Below are positions 51,803-60,142 of a DNA stretch of 64,000 nt, piece by piece. Made by a program: the position numbers and the translations under genes. Every line of letters starts with the position of its first letter. Position 1 is the stretch's first letter. This stretch comes from JACCTU01 sp963809175 (GTDB lineage Bacteria > Actinomycetota > Thermoleophilia > Gaiellales > Gaiellaceae): positions 620,001 through 684,000 of the forward strand of contig CAWEIK010000003.1 in the NCBI GenBank assembly GCA_963809175.1, written 5' to 3'. The notes under the pieces were generated by a model. The model was not told the origin of the DNA. It did not search any database and saw only the letters and a list, made by a program, of their open reading frames with translations.

Positions 51803-54028
51803 CTAGGCCCGGAGCTGGGCGCCGAAGCGCTCTGCCAGGGACTTCGCGATGAGGCCACGGAGTCTGGCGGCGTCCTCGTCCGTGAGCGTGCGTTCCGGCG
51901 ACCGGAAGCTCACCGAGAAGGCGATCGACTTCTGGCCCGGGTCGACCTGCTCGCCCCGGTAGACGTCGAAGGGCCTGAACTCGCGAAGTTCCGGCCCCGC
52001 GGCCCGCTTGGCCTCGGCGATCAGGTCGCCCGCGCTGACCCCCTCGTCGACGACGAACGCGAGGTCCTGCTTGACGTCGGGGTACGTGATCACGTCCTCG
52101 TAGAGCACGACAGCCGGCACACGCTCGAACAGCGCGTCGAGGTCGAGCTCGAAGTAGCCCCACCCTTCGTCGAGCCCGCGCACCTCCAACTGGGAGAAGT
52201 CGGGCTCGACGTGGAGCGCACGGTGAAGCGTCTCGACGGCGCCCTTGGCGCGGAAGTAGCCGCCGTCGGTGATGCCCGCGACGTGCCAGCGCTCGTCCGG
52301 CAGCTCGCCGTCGCCCGGCAGGAAGACCCGCGCCAGCTCGAAGAGCGCGATCCGCTCGACTCCGGCGTTGCGATTCCGACGCGCCGATTCGACGAGCCAG
52401 TAGTCGAGGCTGTCGCGGAGCACCGCGAGCTCGGCGGTGAACGGCTCCTGCAACGCGATCTTCCCTTCGCCCGGCGGCACGAGCGTCCACGTGTACGCCT
52501 CGTGGAAGCCGGCACCGACGAGGACGTCCTCGACCTGCCGCCGCAGCCGCTGATCGCGCGTGAGCTGCGCGGGCTTCGCAGGGCGCGACGGCAGCGTCGC
52601 CGGCACGTCCTCGATCCGGAAGCGCACGACCTCCTCGACGAGGTCGACGGAGCGGGTCACGTCGCGCGCCCGCCACGTGGGAACCGTCACCTCGAGGCCG
52701 TCACCGACCTCGAAGCCGATCGACCGTAGGCGGTCGGTCTGCTCCTCGACCGGGATGTGCAGGCCGCTCAGCCGGTCGGCGAGCTCTGGCACGAGCGTGA
52801 CCCGCGGCCGCTCGGGCAGTCCCTCGTGCACGTCGACGTGGCCGGTCCAGCGAGCGCCGGCGAGCTCGACGAAGAGTTGCGTCGCGTAGACCGCCGCCTG
52901 CTCTGCCGCGTACGGGTCGACGCCCTTCTCCCAGCGCGTCGACGACTCGGTGCGGAGCCGCAGCCGGCGCGAGGTACGCAGCACGGTGAGCGGGTCGAAG
53001 TTCGCCGCCTCGAGGAGCAGGTCGGTCGTCTCCGGGCGGACCTCGCTCTCCTCGCCGCCCATGATCCCGGCGATCGCGACGGGGTGCGTCGCGTCGGCGA
53101 TCACGAGGTCCGCGGGCGTCAGCTCACGCTCCTGTCCGTCGAGGGTTCGCATCTTCTCGCCCTGCTGCGCACGCCGGACGACGATCCGTCCCTCCGCGAG
53201 GCGCGCGACGTCGAACGCGTGCAGCGGCGACCCGAGCGCGAGCATCACGTAGTTCGTCACGTCGACGACGTTCGAGATCGGGCGCATGCCCGCCGCGAGC
53301 AGCCTCGCCTTCAGCCAGAGCGGGGACTCGCCCACGCTCGCGCCGCGGAACAGCCGCCCGACGTAGCGCGGACACCCTTCGAAGTCCTCGACGCGGACGT
53401 CGACCTGCTCTTCCGTTCCCCCGTCCGGGTCGCGGCCGGGCGGCGGCGCGAGCTCGCCGCCCGTCACCGCGGCGACCTCCCGCGCGATGCCGTAGATCGA
53501 CGCGAGGTCGGGGCGGTTGAAGCCGGTCTCGATGTCGAGCACGTCGTCCGTCAGCGGGACGACGTCCGCGAGCGGCGTGCCGGGCACGAGCCCGTCGGCC
53601 AGGACCATGATCCCGCTGTGGTCTGCCCCGAGCTCGATTTCGCGCTCGGAGAGGATCATCCCGCGCGAGAGCTCGCCGCGGAGCTTTGCCTCGCCGAGCG
53701 GCTGGTCGGCGCCGGGCAGGAGCGCGCCCGGCAGCGCGACGGCGACGGTCGCGCCCGCTCCGAAGTTCCACGCGCCGCACACGATCTGCCTCGGCTCGCC
53801 CTCTCCGACGTCGACCTGGCAGAGCTGCAGCCGGTCGGCGTTCGGGTGCTTGCCGGCCTCGAGCACCTTGCCGACGAGAAACTTGGAGAGGTTGCCGTCG
53901 ACGTCCGGGACGCCGCGCGGGATGATCCGGTCGACCTCGCAGCTCGTGAAGACGAGCTTGCGCGCGAGGTCCTCGAGCGGGAGCCCGAAGTCGACGTACT
54001 CGCGGAGCCAGGAGACCGGGACTCTCAT
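51803..54028 (-). CDS. pheT: Phenylalanine-tRNA ligase beta subunit
   Basis: A 741-residue beta subunit of the alpha2-beta2 enzyme that charges tRNA-Phe. The start is RVPVSWLREYVDFGLPLEDL, followed by the EMAP-like tRNA-binding domain (about 40-155) with DGNLSKFLVGKVLEAGKHPN and ADRLQLCQVDVGEGEPRQIV. The B3/4 editing domain (about 215-390) and B5 domain (about 410-480) follow. The C-terminal ferredoxin-like anticodon-binding domain has YPDVKQDLAFVVDEGVSAGD. It is slightly shorter than the E. coli chain. It is 4 bases downstream of pheS. Confidence 0.96.
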   Translation of the reverse strand: MRVPVSWLREYVDFGLPLEDLARKLVFTSCEVDRIIPRGVPDVDGNLSKFLVGKVLEAGKHPNADRLQLCQVDVGEGEPRQIVCGAWNFGAGATVAVALPGALLPGADQPLGEAKLRGELSRGMILSEREIELGADHSGIMVLADGLVPGTPLADVVPLTDDVLDIETGFNRPDLASIYGIAREVAAVTGGELAPPPGRDPDGGTEEQVDVRVEDFEGCPRYVGRLFRGASVGESPLWLKARLLAAGMRPISNVVDVTNYVMLALGSPLHAFDVARLAEGRIVVRRAQQGEKMRTLDGQERELTPADLVIADATHPVAIAGIMGGEESEVRPETTDLLLEAANFDPLTVLRTSRRLRLRTESSTRWEKGVDPYAAEQAAVYATQLFVELAGARWTGHVDVHEGLPERPRVTLVPELADRLSGLHIPVEEQTDRLRSIGFEVGDGLEVTVPTWRARDVTRSVDLVEEVVRFRIEDVPATLPSRPAKPAQLTRDQRLRRQVEDVLVGAGFHEAYTWTLVPPGEGKIALQEPFTAELAVLRDSLDYWLVESARRNRNAGVERIALFELARVFLPGDGELPDERWHVAGITDGGYFRAKGAVETLHRALHVEPDFSQLEVRGLDEGWGYFELDLDALFERVPAVVLYEDVITYPDVKQDLAFVVDEGVSAGDLIAEAKRAAGPELREFRPFDVYRGEQVDPGQKSIAFSVSFRSPERTLTDEDAARLRGLIAKSLAERFGAQLRA

Positions 54029-54032
54029 GCCG

Positions 54033-55013
54033 TCAGAACTGTGAGAGGAAGCGGATGTCGTTTTCCCAGAACAGGCGCAGGTCCGGCAGGCCGTGCCGCG
54101 CGAACGCGATCCGGTCGATGCCGAGGCCCCACGCGAAGCCCTGCCACTCGTCGGGGTCGTAGCCCACGCCCTCGAGCACGTTCGGGTCGACCTCGCCCGC
54201 GCCGCCCATCTCGATCCACCCCGAGTGCTTGCACACGCTGCAGCCGGCGCCGTCGCAGAGGAAGCAGGTCATGTCGAACTCGACCGACGGCTCGGTGAAC
54301 GGGAAGAAGCTCGTGCGCATCCGGATCTCGCGCGTGCCGCCGAAGATCGCCTCGGCGAACGCGCGCATCGTCCCACGCAGGTCGGCGAGCGTGATGCCGC
54401 GATCGACCGCGAGCGCCTCGACCTGGTGGAAGATCGGCGTGTGCGTCGCATCGATCGTGTCGCGCCGGTAGACGCGGCCGAGCGAGGCGAGGTAGACGGG
54501 CGGCTCCATCGCGCGCATCGCGCGGACCTGCGACGGCGACGTGTGCGTTCGGAGCAGCGTGTGGTCGTCGAGGTAGAAGGTGTCTCGCGGGTCCCGCGAC
54601 GGGTGCGCCTCGGGGGTGTTCAGCGCGTCGAAGTTGTTCTCGACCGTGTCCACCTCCAGCCCGTCGTAGATCTCGTAGCCCATCCCGACGAAGACGTCCT
54701 CGATCTGACGGCGGACCTGCGTGATCAGGTGGTACGAGCCGCGCGGGGGCTGGTCGCCGGGGAGCGTCGGGTCGAACGTCGGGTCCTCCACCGGCCGGGT
54801 GAGCTCCGCCTGCCGGGCGGCCAGCGCCTGCTCGACGCGCTCCCGGACGGCGTTCAGCGCCATGCCGCTCTCCCGGTCGCGAACCTCGCGCAGCGCGAGC
54901 TTCAGGGGGCTCTTGCGCCCGAGCGTCCGGACGCGCACCTCCTCGAGCTCGTCCGCGGAGCGCGCCTCGGCGATCGCGGCGAGCGCCTCGCGTTCGAGCG
55001 CCTCGACGTCCAC
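54033..55013 (-). CDS. pheS: Phenylalanine-tRNA ligase alpha subunit
   Basis: A 326-residue catalytic subunit. An N-terminal coiled coil (about 1-85) precedes class II motifs: motif 1 near VRRQIEDVFVGMGYEIYDGL, motif 2 in LASLGRVYRRDTIDATHTPI and motif 3 at GLGIDRIAFARHGLPDLRLF. Substrate-binding HTSPSQVRAM and FHQVEALAVDRGITLADL are present. The start is GTG 55013. A Cys-rich loop (CFLCDGAGCSVCKHSG) near residue 255 could bind zinc, as reported for some bacterial PheS. The 5' neighbours on the plus strand separate it from rplT/trmH. Confidence 0.96.
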   Translation of the reverse strand: MDVEALEREALAAIAEARSADELEEVRVRTLGRKSPLKLALREVRDRESGMALNAVRERVEQALAARQAELTRPVEDPTFDPTLPGDQPPRGSYHLITQVRRQIEDVFVGMGYEIYDGLEVDTVENNFDALNTPEAHPSRDPRDTFYLDDHTLLRTHTSPSQVRAMRAMEPPVYLASLGRVYRRDTIDATHTPIFHQVEALAVDRGITLADLRGTMRAFAEAIFGGTREIRMRTSFFPFTEPSVEFDMTCFLCDGAGCSVCKHSGWIEMGGAGEVDPNVLEGVGYDPDEWQGFAWGLGIDRIAFARHGLPDLRLFWENDIRFLSQF

Positions 55014-55041
55014 GGCGGCGACTGTAGACGAGAATGCGGCC

Positions 55042-55716
55042 GTGAGCGCCTACGAGCCCTTCGCCGCGATCTACGACCGCTGGGCGAACGACATGACCCA
55101 GGACATCCCGTTCTACGTCGGGCTGGCGAAAGAGGCGGACGGCCCGATCGTCGAGCTCGCGGTGGGGACGGGCCGGGTCGCCGCCACCGTCGCGCGAGAA
55201 ACCGGCAAGCGCGTGATCGGGATCGACGCGTCGCCGGAGATGCTCGAGCAGGCGCGCGCGACCGGCGCCGACCTCGACCTCCGCCTGGGCGACATGAGCG
55301 AGTTCGCGCTCGACGAGCCGGCAGCGCTCATCTACTGCCCCTTCCGCTCGCTGCTGCACCTCCCGACGTGGGCGGACCGGCGCCGGACGTTCGAGCACGT
55401 GTCCGCAGCGCTGAAGCCGGGCGGCCGGTTCGCGTGGAACGCGTTCGCCTTCGACCACAAGATCGCGATGATGCTCGACGGCAACCGCCAGGAGACGCCG
55501 GTCCCGCACACGCTCGCCTACGCCGTCGGGAACAACCGGATCGACATCACGCTCGAGACCGGCGGGACGATCTCGCTCTGGTGGGCGACGAAGAACGAGT
55601 GGCTCGGGCTGCTCGACGTCGCGGGGCTCGAGCTCGAGGCGCTCTACGGCGGCTTCGAGGGCGAGCCGTTCGGGGACGAGAGCCGCGAATACGTGTTCGT
55701 CGCGCGCAAGCCGTGA
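55042..55716 (+). CDS. SAM-dependent methyltransferase (tandem copy 1)
   Basis: A 224-residue class I methyltransferase from GTG 55042, divergent from pheS. The start SAYEPFAAIYDRWANDMTQD, motif I VELAVGTGRVAATVARETGK, acidic GIDASPEMLEQARATGADLD and LRLGDMSEFALDEP are typical. A substrate-facing part follows with NAFAFDHKIAMMLDGNRQET and WWATKNEWLGLLDVAGLELE. It is followed, with a GTGA overlap, by a clear paralogue. The substrate is unknown; small-molecule methylation is likely. Confidence 0.85.
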   Translation: MSAYEPFAAIYDRWANDMTQDIPFYVGLAKEADGPIVELAVGTGRVAATVARETGKRVIGIDASPEMLEQARATGADLDLRLGDMSEFALDEPAALIYCPFRSLLHLPTWADRRRTFEHVSAALKPGGRFAWNAFAFDHKIAMMLDGNRQETPVPHTLAYAVGNNRIDITLETGGTISLWWATKNEWLGLLDVAGLELEALYGGFEGEPFGDESREYVFVARKP

Positions 55717-56417
55717 GCGCCTACGACCAGATCGCCCGGATCTACGACCCGTGGTCGGTCAGCGTCACCGAGGACGTCGGCTTCTACGTCGACCTCGCGA
55801 AGGAGGCGGGCACGGTCGTCGAGCTCGGCGTCGGCACCGGACGCATCGCGGTGCCGACCGCTGCCGCCGGCGTGCCCGTGATCGGGGTCGACTCCTCGCG
55901 CGGGATGCTCGAGGTGTGCGCGGAGGCGGCCGCGGCGGCCGGCGTCGCGAAGCTCGTCGATCTCCGCCTCGGCGACCTCGCCGATCCCCCGGTGCCCGAG
56001 CGCGTGCCGCTGGTCACGTGCCCCTTCCGCGCGTACCTGCACCTGCAAACCGACGCGGAGCGGCTGCGGGCGCTCGGAGCGGCACGCCGGCTGCTCGTGC
56101 CGGGCGGCAGGCTCGCGTTCGACGTCTTCGCGCCCGGCGCCGACGACGTCGCCGAGACGCACGGCCGGTGGCTCGAGCGCGAGCCGGGCATCTTCGAGCG
56201 CGCCGAATGGGACACCGAGCGACGGCGCCTCACGCTCTCCGTGCGAGGGTCCGAGGACGCCACGACGATGCAGCTGGCGTGGCTCTCACCCGAGGAGTGG
56301 CGCGGGTTGATCGAGCAGGCCGGCTTCGAGGTGGCCGGCCACTACGGCTGGTTCGACCGGCGGCCCTACCGCGGCGGCGAGGACTCGATCTGGCTCGCGA
56401 AGCGGCCGGCGGGTTAG
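55713..56417 (+). CDS. SAM-dependent methyltransferase (tandem copy 2)
   Basis: A 234-residue paralogue of the preceding gene. GTG 55713 overlaps its stop. The start SAYDQIARIYDPWSVSVTED, VELGVGTGRIAVPTAAAGVP and GVDSSRGMLEVCAEAAAAAG match copy 1 position for position. The C-terminal half diverges (EREPGIFERAEWDTERRRLT, then WLSPEEWRGLIEQAGFEVAG), so substrates may differ. Duplication of the whole gene is the simplest explanation. The LemA gene follows 10 bases later. Confidence 0.85.
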   Translation: MSAYDQIARIYDPWSVSVTEDVGFYVDLAKEAGTVVELGVGTGRIAVPTAAAGVPVIGVDSSRGMLEVCAEAAAAAGVAKLVDLRLGDLADPPVPERVPLVTCPFRAYLHLQTDAERLRALGAARRLLVPGGRLAFDVFAPGADDVAETHGRWLEREPGIFERAEWDTERRRLTLSVRGSEDATTMQLAWLSPEEWRGLIEQAGFEVAGHYGWFDRRPYRGGEDSIWLAKRPAG

Positions 56418-56427
56418 AGTCGCCCTC

Positions 56428-56979
56428 GTGACCTGGATCATCGTCGCCATCGCGGTCGCAGTCCTGCTCGGACTGACGCTCGTCGTCCTCTACAACAAGC
56501 TCGTCCGGCTCCGGAACCGCGTCGACAACGCCTGGTCCCAGGTCGACGTCCAGCTCAAGCGTCGCTACGACCTGATCCCCAACCTCGTCGAGACCGTGAA
56601 GGGCTACGCGTCGCACGAGCGCGCGACCTTCGAGGAGGTCACGAACGCGCGGACGCGCGCCCAGCAGGCGGGAAGCGTCCAGGAGCAGGCGCAGGCCGAG
56701 AACGTGCTCACCGCTGCGATCGGGCGGCTCTTCGCGGTCGCGGAGGCGTACCCCGAGCTGCGCGCCAGCGAGAACTTCCAGCAGCTCCAGACGCAGCTCG
56801 CCGACACCGAGGACAAGATCCGCGTCGCGCGCCAGGTCTACAACGACACCGTGCTCACGTACGAGAACGCCCGCGAGACCGTGCCGACGAACCTCGTCGC
56901 GTCCATGTTCTCGTTCGAGGAGAAGACCTTCTTCGAGATCGAGGAGCCCGCCCGGGAGGCGCCACGCGTGCAGTTCTGA
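56428..56979 (+). CDS. LemA family protein
   Basis: A 183-residue membrane-anchored helical protein. GTG 56428 starts one transmembrane helix (TWIIVAIAVAVLLGLTLVVL). The four-helix LemA pattern follows: YNKLVRLRNRVDNAWSQVDV, LKRRYDLIPNLVETVKGYAS, FEEVTNARTRAQQAGSVQEQ and YPELRASENFQQLQTQLADT, ending EEKTFFEIEEPARE. LemA often pairs with a DUF2207 or similar exported protein, as here. Its role is unclear; a membrane or envelope function is inferred. Confidence 0.93.
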   Translation: MTWIIVAIAVAVLLGLTLVVLYNKLVRLRNRVDNAWSQVDVQLKRRYDLIPNLVETVKGYASHERATFEEVTNARTRAQQAGSVQEQAQAENVLTAAIGRLFAVAEAYPELRASENFQQLQTQLADTEDKIRVARQVYNDTVLTYENARETVPTNLVASMFSFEEKTFFEIEEPAREAPRVQF

Positions 56980-58826
56980 TCGCCGCGCTCGCGGCCCTCG
57001 CGGTCGCGGCACCCGCGCAGGCGAAGTCCTTCGAGCTCCCGGAAGCCCAGGTGACCGTCCTCGTCGAGAGCACGGGGGCGCTCGAGATCGGCGAGCGACT
57101 CACCTTCGCCTACGACGGCAGCTTCACCGGCGCGTACCGCGACATCCCGCTCCGCGACGGGGAGTCGATCAGCGACGTGCAGGTGCTCGAGGATCGCCGC
57201 GCCTACACGCCGGGCGGCTGCACGGAGCTGGGCTGCTTCTCGCCCCCCGGAACCTTCGGCGTCACGAACACGGGCGACGGAATCCGCGTCGTCTGGCACT
57301 ACTCGGCCGCGAACGAGCAGCGAACGTTCGACATCACCTACCGGATCAAGGGGCTGACGGTCGCCTACGACGACGTGGTCGACGTCAACGTCAGGCTCTG
57401 GGGCGACGAGTGGGACCAGCGCCTCGGCAAGCTGACCGCGACGGTCACCGCGCAGGGTCCCGTGACGCGTGCGTGGGGCCACCCCGTCTCGGTGCCGGGA
57501 GACGTGACGATCGAGGGCGAACGCGTGCTCTTCCGCGCGCTCGACGTCCCGCCGCACACGTTCGTCGAGGGTCGCGTGCTGTTTCCGCGCGCCTATCTGC
57601 CCAACCCCACCGACGCGGTCGTCCGCGAGGGGAACGCGCTCGACCGGATCGTTGCGGAGGAGGTCGGCGCCGCAAACGAGTACGAGCAGGACCGCGAGCG
57701 GATCGACGAGGCCGTCGACCATCTGCCCCGCACGCTGCTCCTGCTCGGCCTGCTCGGCCTGCTCCCGGCGCTCGCGTTCGTCTACTTCGTCTACCGGCGC
57801 TACGGCCGCGAGCTCGACGTCGGGTACGACCGCGAGTACGAGCAGGAGCCGCCCACCGAGCTCGAGCCCGCGCTCGTGCCGTCGCTCGTGGCGCAGCGGA
57901 CGCGGGTCGGCTCCAACGAGTTCACGGCGACGCTCTTCGACCTGATCCGGCGCGGGCGCTACAAGGCGGAGGGCGTGACGACCGAGCGCAGCGTCTGGGG
58001 CGGCCTGCGCAGCGAGGACATCGCCGACCTCGAGCTCTCGCAGGGAGAGCAGCTCGACCTGACGCCGTACGAGGCCGAGGTCGCGAACGTCGTCGACGAC
58101 GTCCTCTCCGACGGGCCCGAGCGGCTCTCGCGCTTCCGCGACCGGATCGAGGACGACCGAACGTCGAACGCACAGCGGTTCAAGGACTTCAAGGAGGCGG
58201 TCGGGAAGGAGGTCGGCGACCGCAACTGGTTCACGAACGCGGGGCTGATCCCGCTGATCGGCGCGGTCCTCGTCTTCGGCGTGCTCGGCTGGGTGCTCTT
58301 CGGGATGGGCCAGCGCCGCTACTCCAGCGTCGCGCCGACCTGGGACTCCGTGCTGCTCCTCTCACTCGGCGTCTGCTCCTTCGTGAACGCGGGCGTCTCC
58401 GGCGCCTCCGCGTTCTCGATCCGGCTGTGGCGCAGGCGGCGTCCCGACGCGCAGGTCGACGCGCAGCGGTGGGATGCGTTCCGCCGCTACCTCACCGACT
58501 TTCCCCGGCTCGCCGATGCGCCGCCGGTGTCGCTCGAGCTCTGGGAGCGCTACCTCGTCTACGGGATCGCGTTCGGGATCGCCGAGCGGGTGCTCCAGGG
58601 CGCGCACCTGCACATGCCGCAGGAGCTGCACGACCAGAGCTCGATCTTCTGGATCAGCCCGAACGGCGACCTCGGCAGTGGGCCGACCGCACTCGGCATC
58701 TCCGACCTCAGCTCCGGCTTCGGCTCCGCGCTCGCACCTCCGAACTCGGGCGGCGGCGGGGGCGGCGGCGGGTTCTCCGGCGGTGGTGGTGGCGGCGGCG
58801 GAGGGGGCGGCGGCGGCGCCTGGTAG
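56964..58826 (+). CDS. DUF2207 membrane protein with Gly-rich tail; unusual start codon
   Basis: About 620 residues. A signal-peptide-like RAVLIAALAALAVAAPAQA precedes the DUF2207 domain (about 25-215). The first in-frame GTG is 57051, too late for the signal. An ACG at 56964 follows GGGAGG and would start the leader; a CTG at 56976 is an alternative. Transmembrane segments occur near 250 and near 430-480. The C-terminus is a run of Gly broken by FS and ending in GAW. It overlaps the LemA stop. DUF2207 proteins are exported and of unknown function. The start may also reflect a base error. Confidence 0.85.
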   Translation, partial: TRAVLIAALAALAVAAPAQAKSFELPEAQVTVLVESTGALEIGERLTFAYDGSFTGAYRDIPLRDGESISDVQVLEDRRAYTPGGCTELGCFSPPGTFGVTNTGDGIRVVWHYSAANEQRTFDITYRIKGLTVAYDDVVDVNVRLWGDEWDQRLGKLTATVTAQGPVTRAWGHPVSVPGDVTIEGERVLFRALDVPPHTFVEGRVLFPRAYLPNPTDAVVREGNALDRIVAEEVGAANEYEQDRERIDEAVDHLPRTLLLLGLLGLLPALAFVYFVYRRYGRELDVGYDREYEQEPPTELEPALVPSLVAQRTRVGSNEFTATLFDLIRRGRYKAEGVTTERSVWGGLRSEDIADLELSQGEQLDLTPYEAEVANVVDDVLSDGPERLSRFRDRIEDDRTSNAQRFKDFKEAVGKEVGDRNWFTNAGLIPLIGAVLVFGVLGWVLFGMGQRRYSSVAPTWDSVLLLSLGVCSFVNAGVSGASAFSIRLWRRRRPDAQVDAQRWDAFRRYLTDFPRLADAPPVSLELWERYLVYGIAFGIAERVLQGAHLHMPQELHDQSSIFWISPNGDLGSGPTALGISDLSSGFGSALAPPNSGGGGGGGGFSGGGGGGGGGGGGGAW

Positions 58827-58868
58827 GCGCCCGGTCGCGCTCTCCCCTCCCCTTCGCCGCCGACAGTC

Positions 58869-59549
58869 CTACGTGGTTGCGCGTCGCGCGGATTCGTAGA
58901 GCGCGATCGCTCCGGCCGCCGCGACGTTCAGCGAGTCGGCGTGCCCGGCCTGCGGGATCGTCGCGACCGCGTCGCAGCCGCGCAGCACCTCGTCGGGCAG
59001 GCCCTCGCGCTCCGCTCCCAGCACGAAGGTCACCGCACCGGTGAGCTCGAGCTCCGGCAACGGCGTGCCGCCGTGCGAGACGAGGGCCACGCGAGGCTTG
59101 CCGGAGTCCTCGAACGGCGCGGTCGGCACGCGGAAGACCGCGCCCATCGACGCGCGCAGGCCCTTCGGGCCGGTCGGGTCGCCGCAGCCGGACGAGAGCG
59201 CGACCGACGCTTCGAACGCATCGGCGGTCCGCAGCAGGGTCCCGACGTTGCCGGGATCGTGCACGTGCCAGAGCGCGAGGCAGAGGGGCCGGACTCCGCG
59301 CGGGAGGTCGTCGAGGCGGTACACCCCGATCGCGCGGGCCGGGTGCGGCATCGTCGAGACCTCGGCGAGCACCTCGGGCGTCACCGACTCGCCGGCGACG
59401 AAGAGATCGACCGGCTCGATCCCGGCCGCCTGCGCCGCCTCGACGAGGTCCTCGCCCTCGGCGACGAAGAGGCCCTCGCGCTCACGCTGCGAGCGCGAGG
59501 CGAGGCGCCGCACGAGCCTCAGCCGCGGGTTCGCGGCCGAGGTGATCAG
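58869..59549 (-). CDS. TrmH/SpoU-family RNA 2'-O-methyltransferase
   Basis: A SPOUT methyltransferase. From GTG 59513 there are 214 residues. In-frame sequence upstream adds ITSAANPRLRL, the usual family start, beginning at a CTG (59549) that overlaps the rplT stop as CTGA. The catalytic motifs are PLCLALWHVHDPGNVGTLLR (motif 1, near residue 90 of the short form), FVLGAEREGLPDEVLRGCDA (motif 2) and ADSLNVAAAGAIALYESAR (motif 3). It methylates rRNA or tRNA; a thiostrepton-type 23S target is possible given the position after rplT. Start uncertain. Confidence 0.85.
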   Translation of the reverse strand: MITSAANPRLRLVRRLASRSQREREGLFVAEGEDLVEAAQAAGIEPVDLFVAGESVTPEVLAEVSTMPHPARAIGVYRLDDLPRGVRPLCLALWHVHDPGNVGTLLRTADAFEASVALSSGCGDPTGPKGLRASMGAVFRVPTAPFEDSGKPRVALVSHGGTPLPELELTGAVTFVLGAEREGLPDEVLRGCDAVATIPQAGHADSLNVAAAGAIALYESARRATT

Positions 59550-59917
59550 GACGAGACGGGTTCGGCCAGCGCGGCCTTCGCCTGCTCGGCGATCCGGCCG
59601 AAGGCGGCGGGATCCGAGACGGCGAGGTCGGCGAGGATCTTGCGGTCGAGCTCGATCTCCGCCTTCTTCAGCCCCGAGATGAACTGGTTGTAGGAGAGGT
59701 CGTGCTGCCGCGCGGCCGCGTTGATCCGCACGATCCAGAGCCGCCGCAGCATCCGCTTCTTCGTCTTGCGGTCGCGGTAGGCGTACGTGAGCGACTTCTC
59801 GACCTGCTCCTTCGCGCGCTTGTAGCTCGAGTGCTTGAGGCCCCAGTAGCCGCTCGCCTGGTCGAGCACCTTGCGGCGCTTCTTGCGTCCGTGGACCGAT
59901 CGCTTGACGCGCGGCAC
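59546..59917 (-). CDS. rplT: 50S ribosomal protein L20
   Basis: A 123-residue L20. GTG 59917 follows AGAGGTGA. PRVKRSVHGRKKRRKVLDQA, SGYWGLKHSSYKRAKEQVEK, RDRKTKKRMLRRLWIVRINA and YNQFISGLKKAEIELDRKIL are the family pattern. In this sequence its reading frame is continuous with rpmI upstream, giving a 198-residue joined ORF. The presence of a good ribosome-binding site and of a stop overlapping the GTG in another frame indicates that two separate proteins are made. Confidence 0.93.
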   Translation of the reverse strand: MPRVKRSVHGRKKRRKVLDQASGYWGLKHSSYKRAKEQVEKSLTYAYRDRKTKKRMLRRLWIVRINAAARQHDLSYNQFISGLKKAEIELDRKILADLAVSDPAAFGRIAEQAKAALAEPVSS

Positions 59918-60142
59918 TAGCTCTTCACCTCTCTTCTTCTTCTTGATCATTCCGGGGAACAAGCGGCTCAGCTCGCGGACATCGGCGGGAGCGACCGGCT
60001 GGTCGCGCCGGAACGCGCGCTTACGCTTGGCTGACTTGTGCTCGAGATTGTGGCTCTGCATCGCCTTCCGGCGGAGCAGCTTGCCCGTCCCCGTGATCTT
60101 GAAGCGCTTCTTCGCGCTGCTGTGTGTCTTCTGTTTTGGCAT
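59917..60142 (-). CDS. rpmI: 50S ribosomal protein L35, stop masked by a probable frameshift
   Basis: An L35 of about 65-74 residues. ATG 60142 follows GGAGAAAAG. PKQKTHSSAKKRFKITGTGK and LLRRKAMQSHNLEHKSAKRK, then RAFRRDQPVAPADVRELSRL and FPGM are typical. In the given frame there is no stop; it runs through KKKKRGEEL into rplT. In the neighbouring frame a TAG overlaps the GTG of rplT (TAGTG). One base too many in the AAG run near 59940 would explain this. The alternative is a real L35-L20 fusion. Confidence 0.88.
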
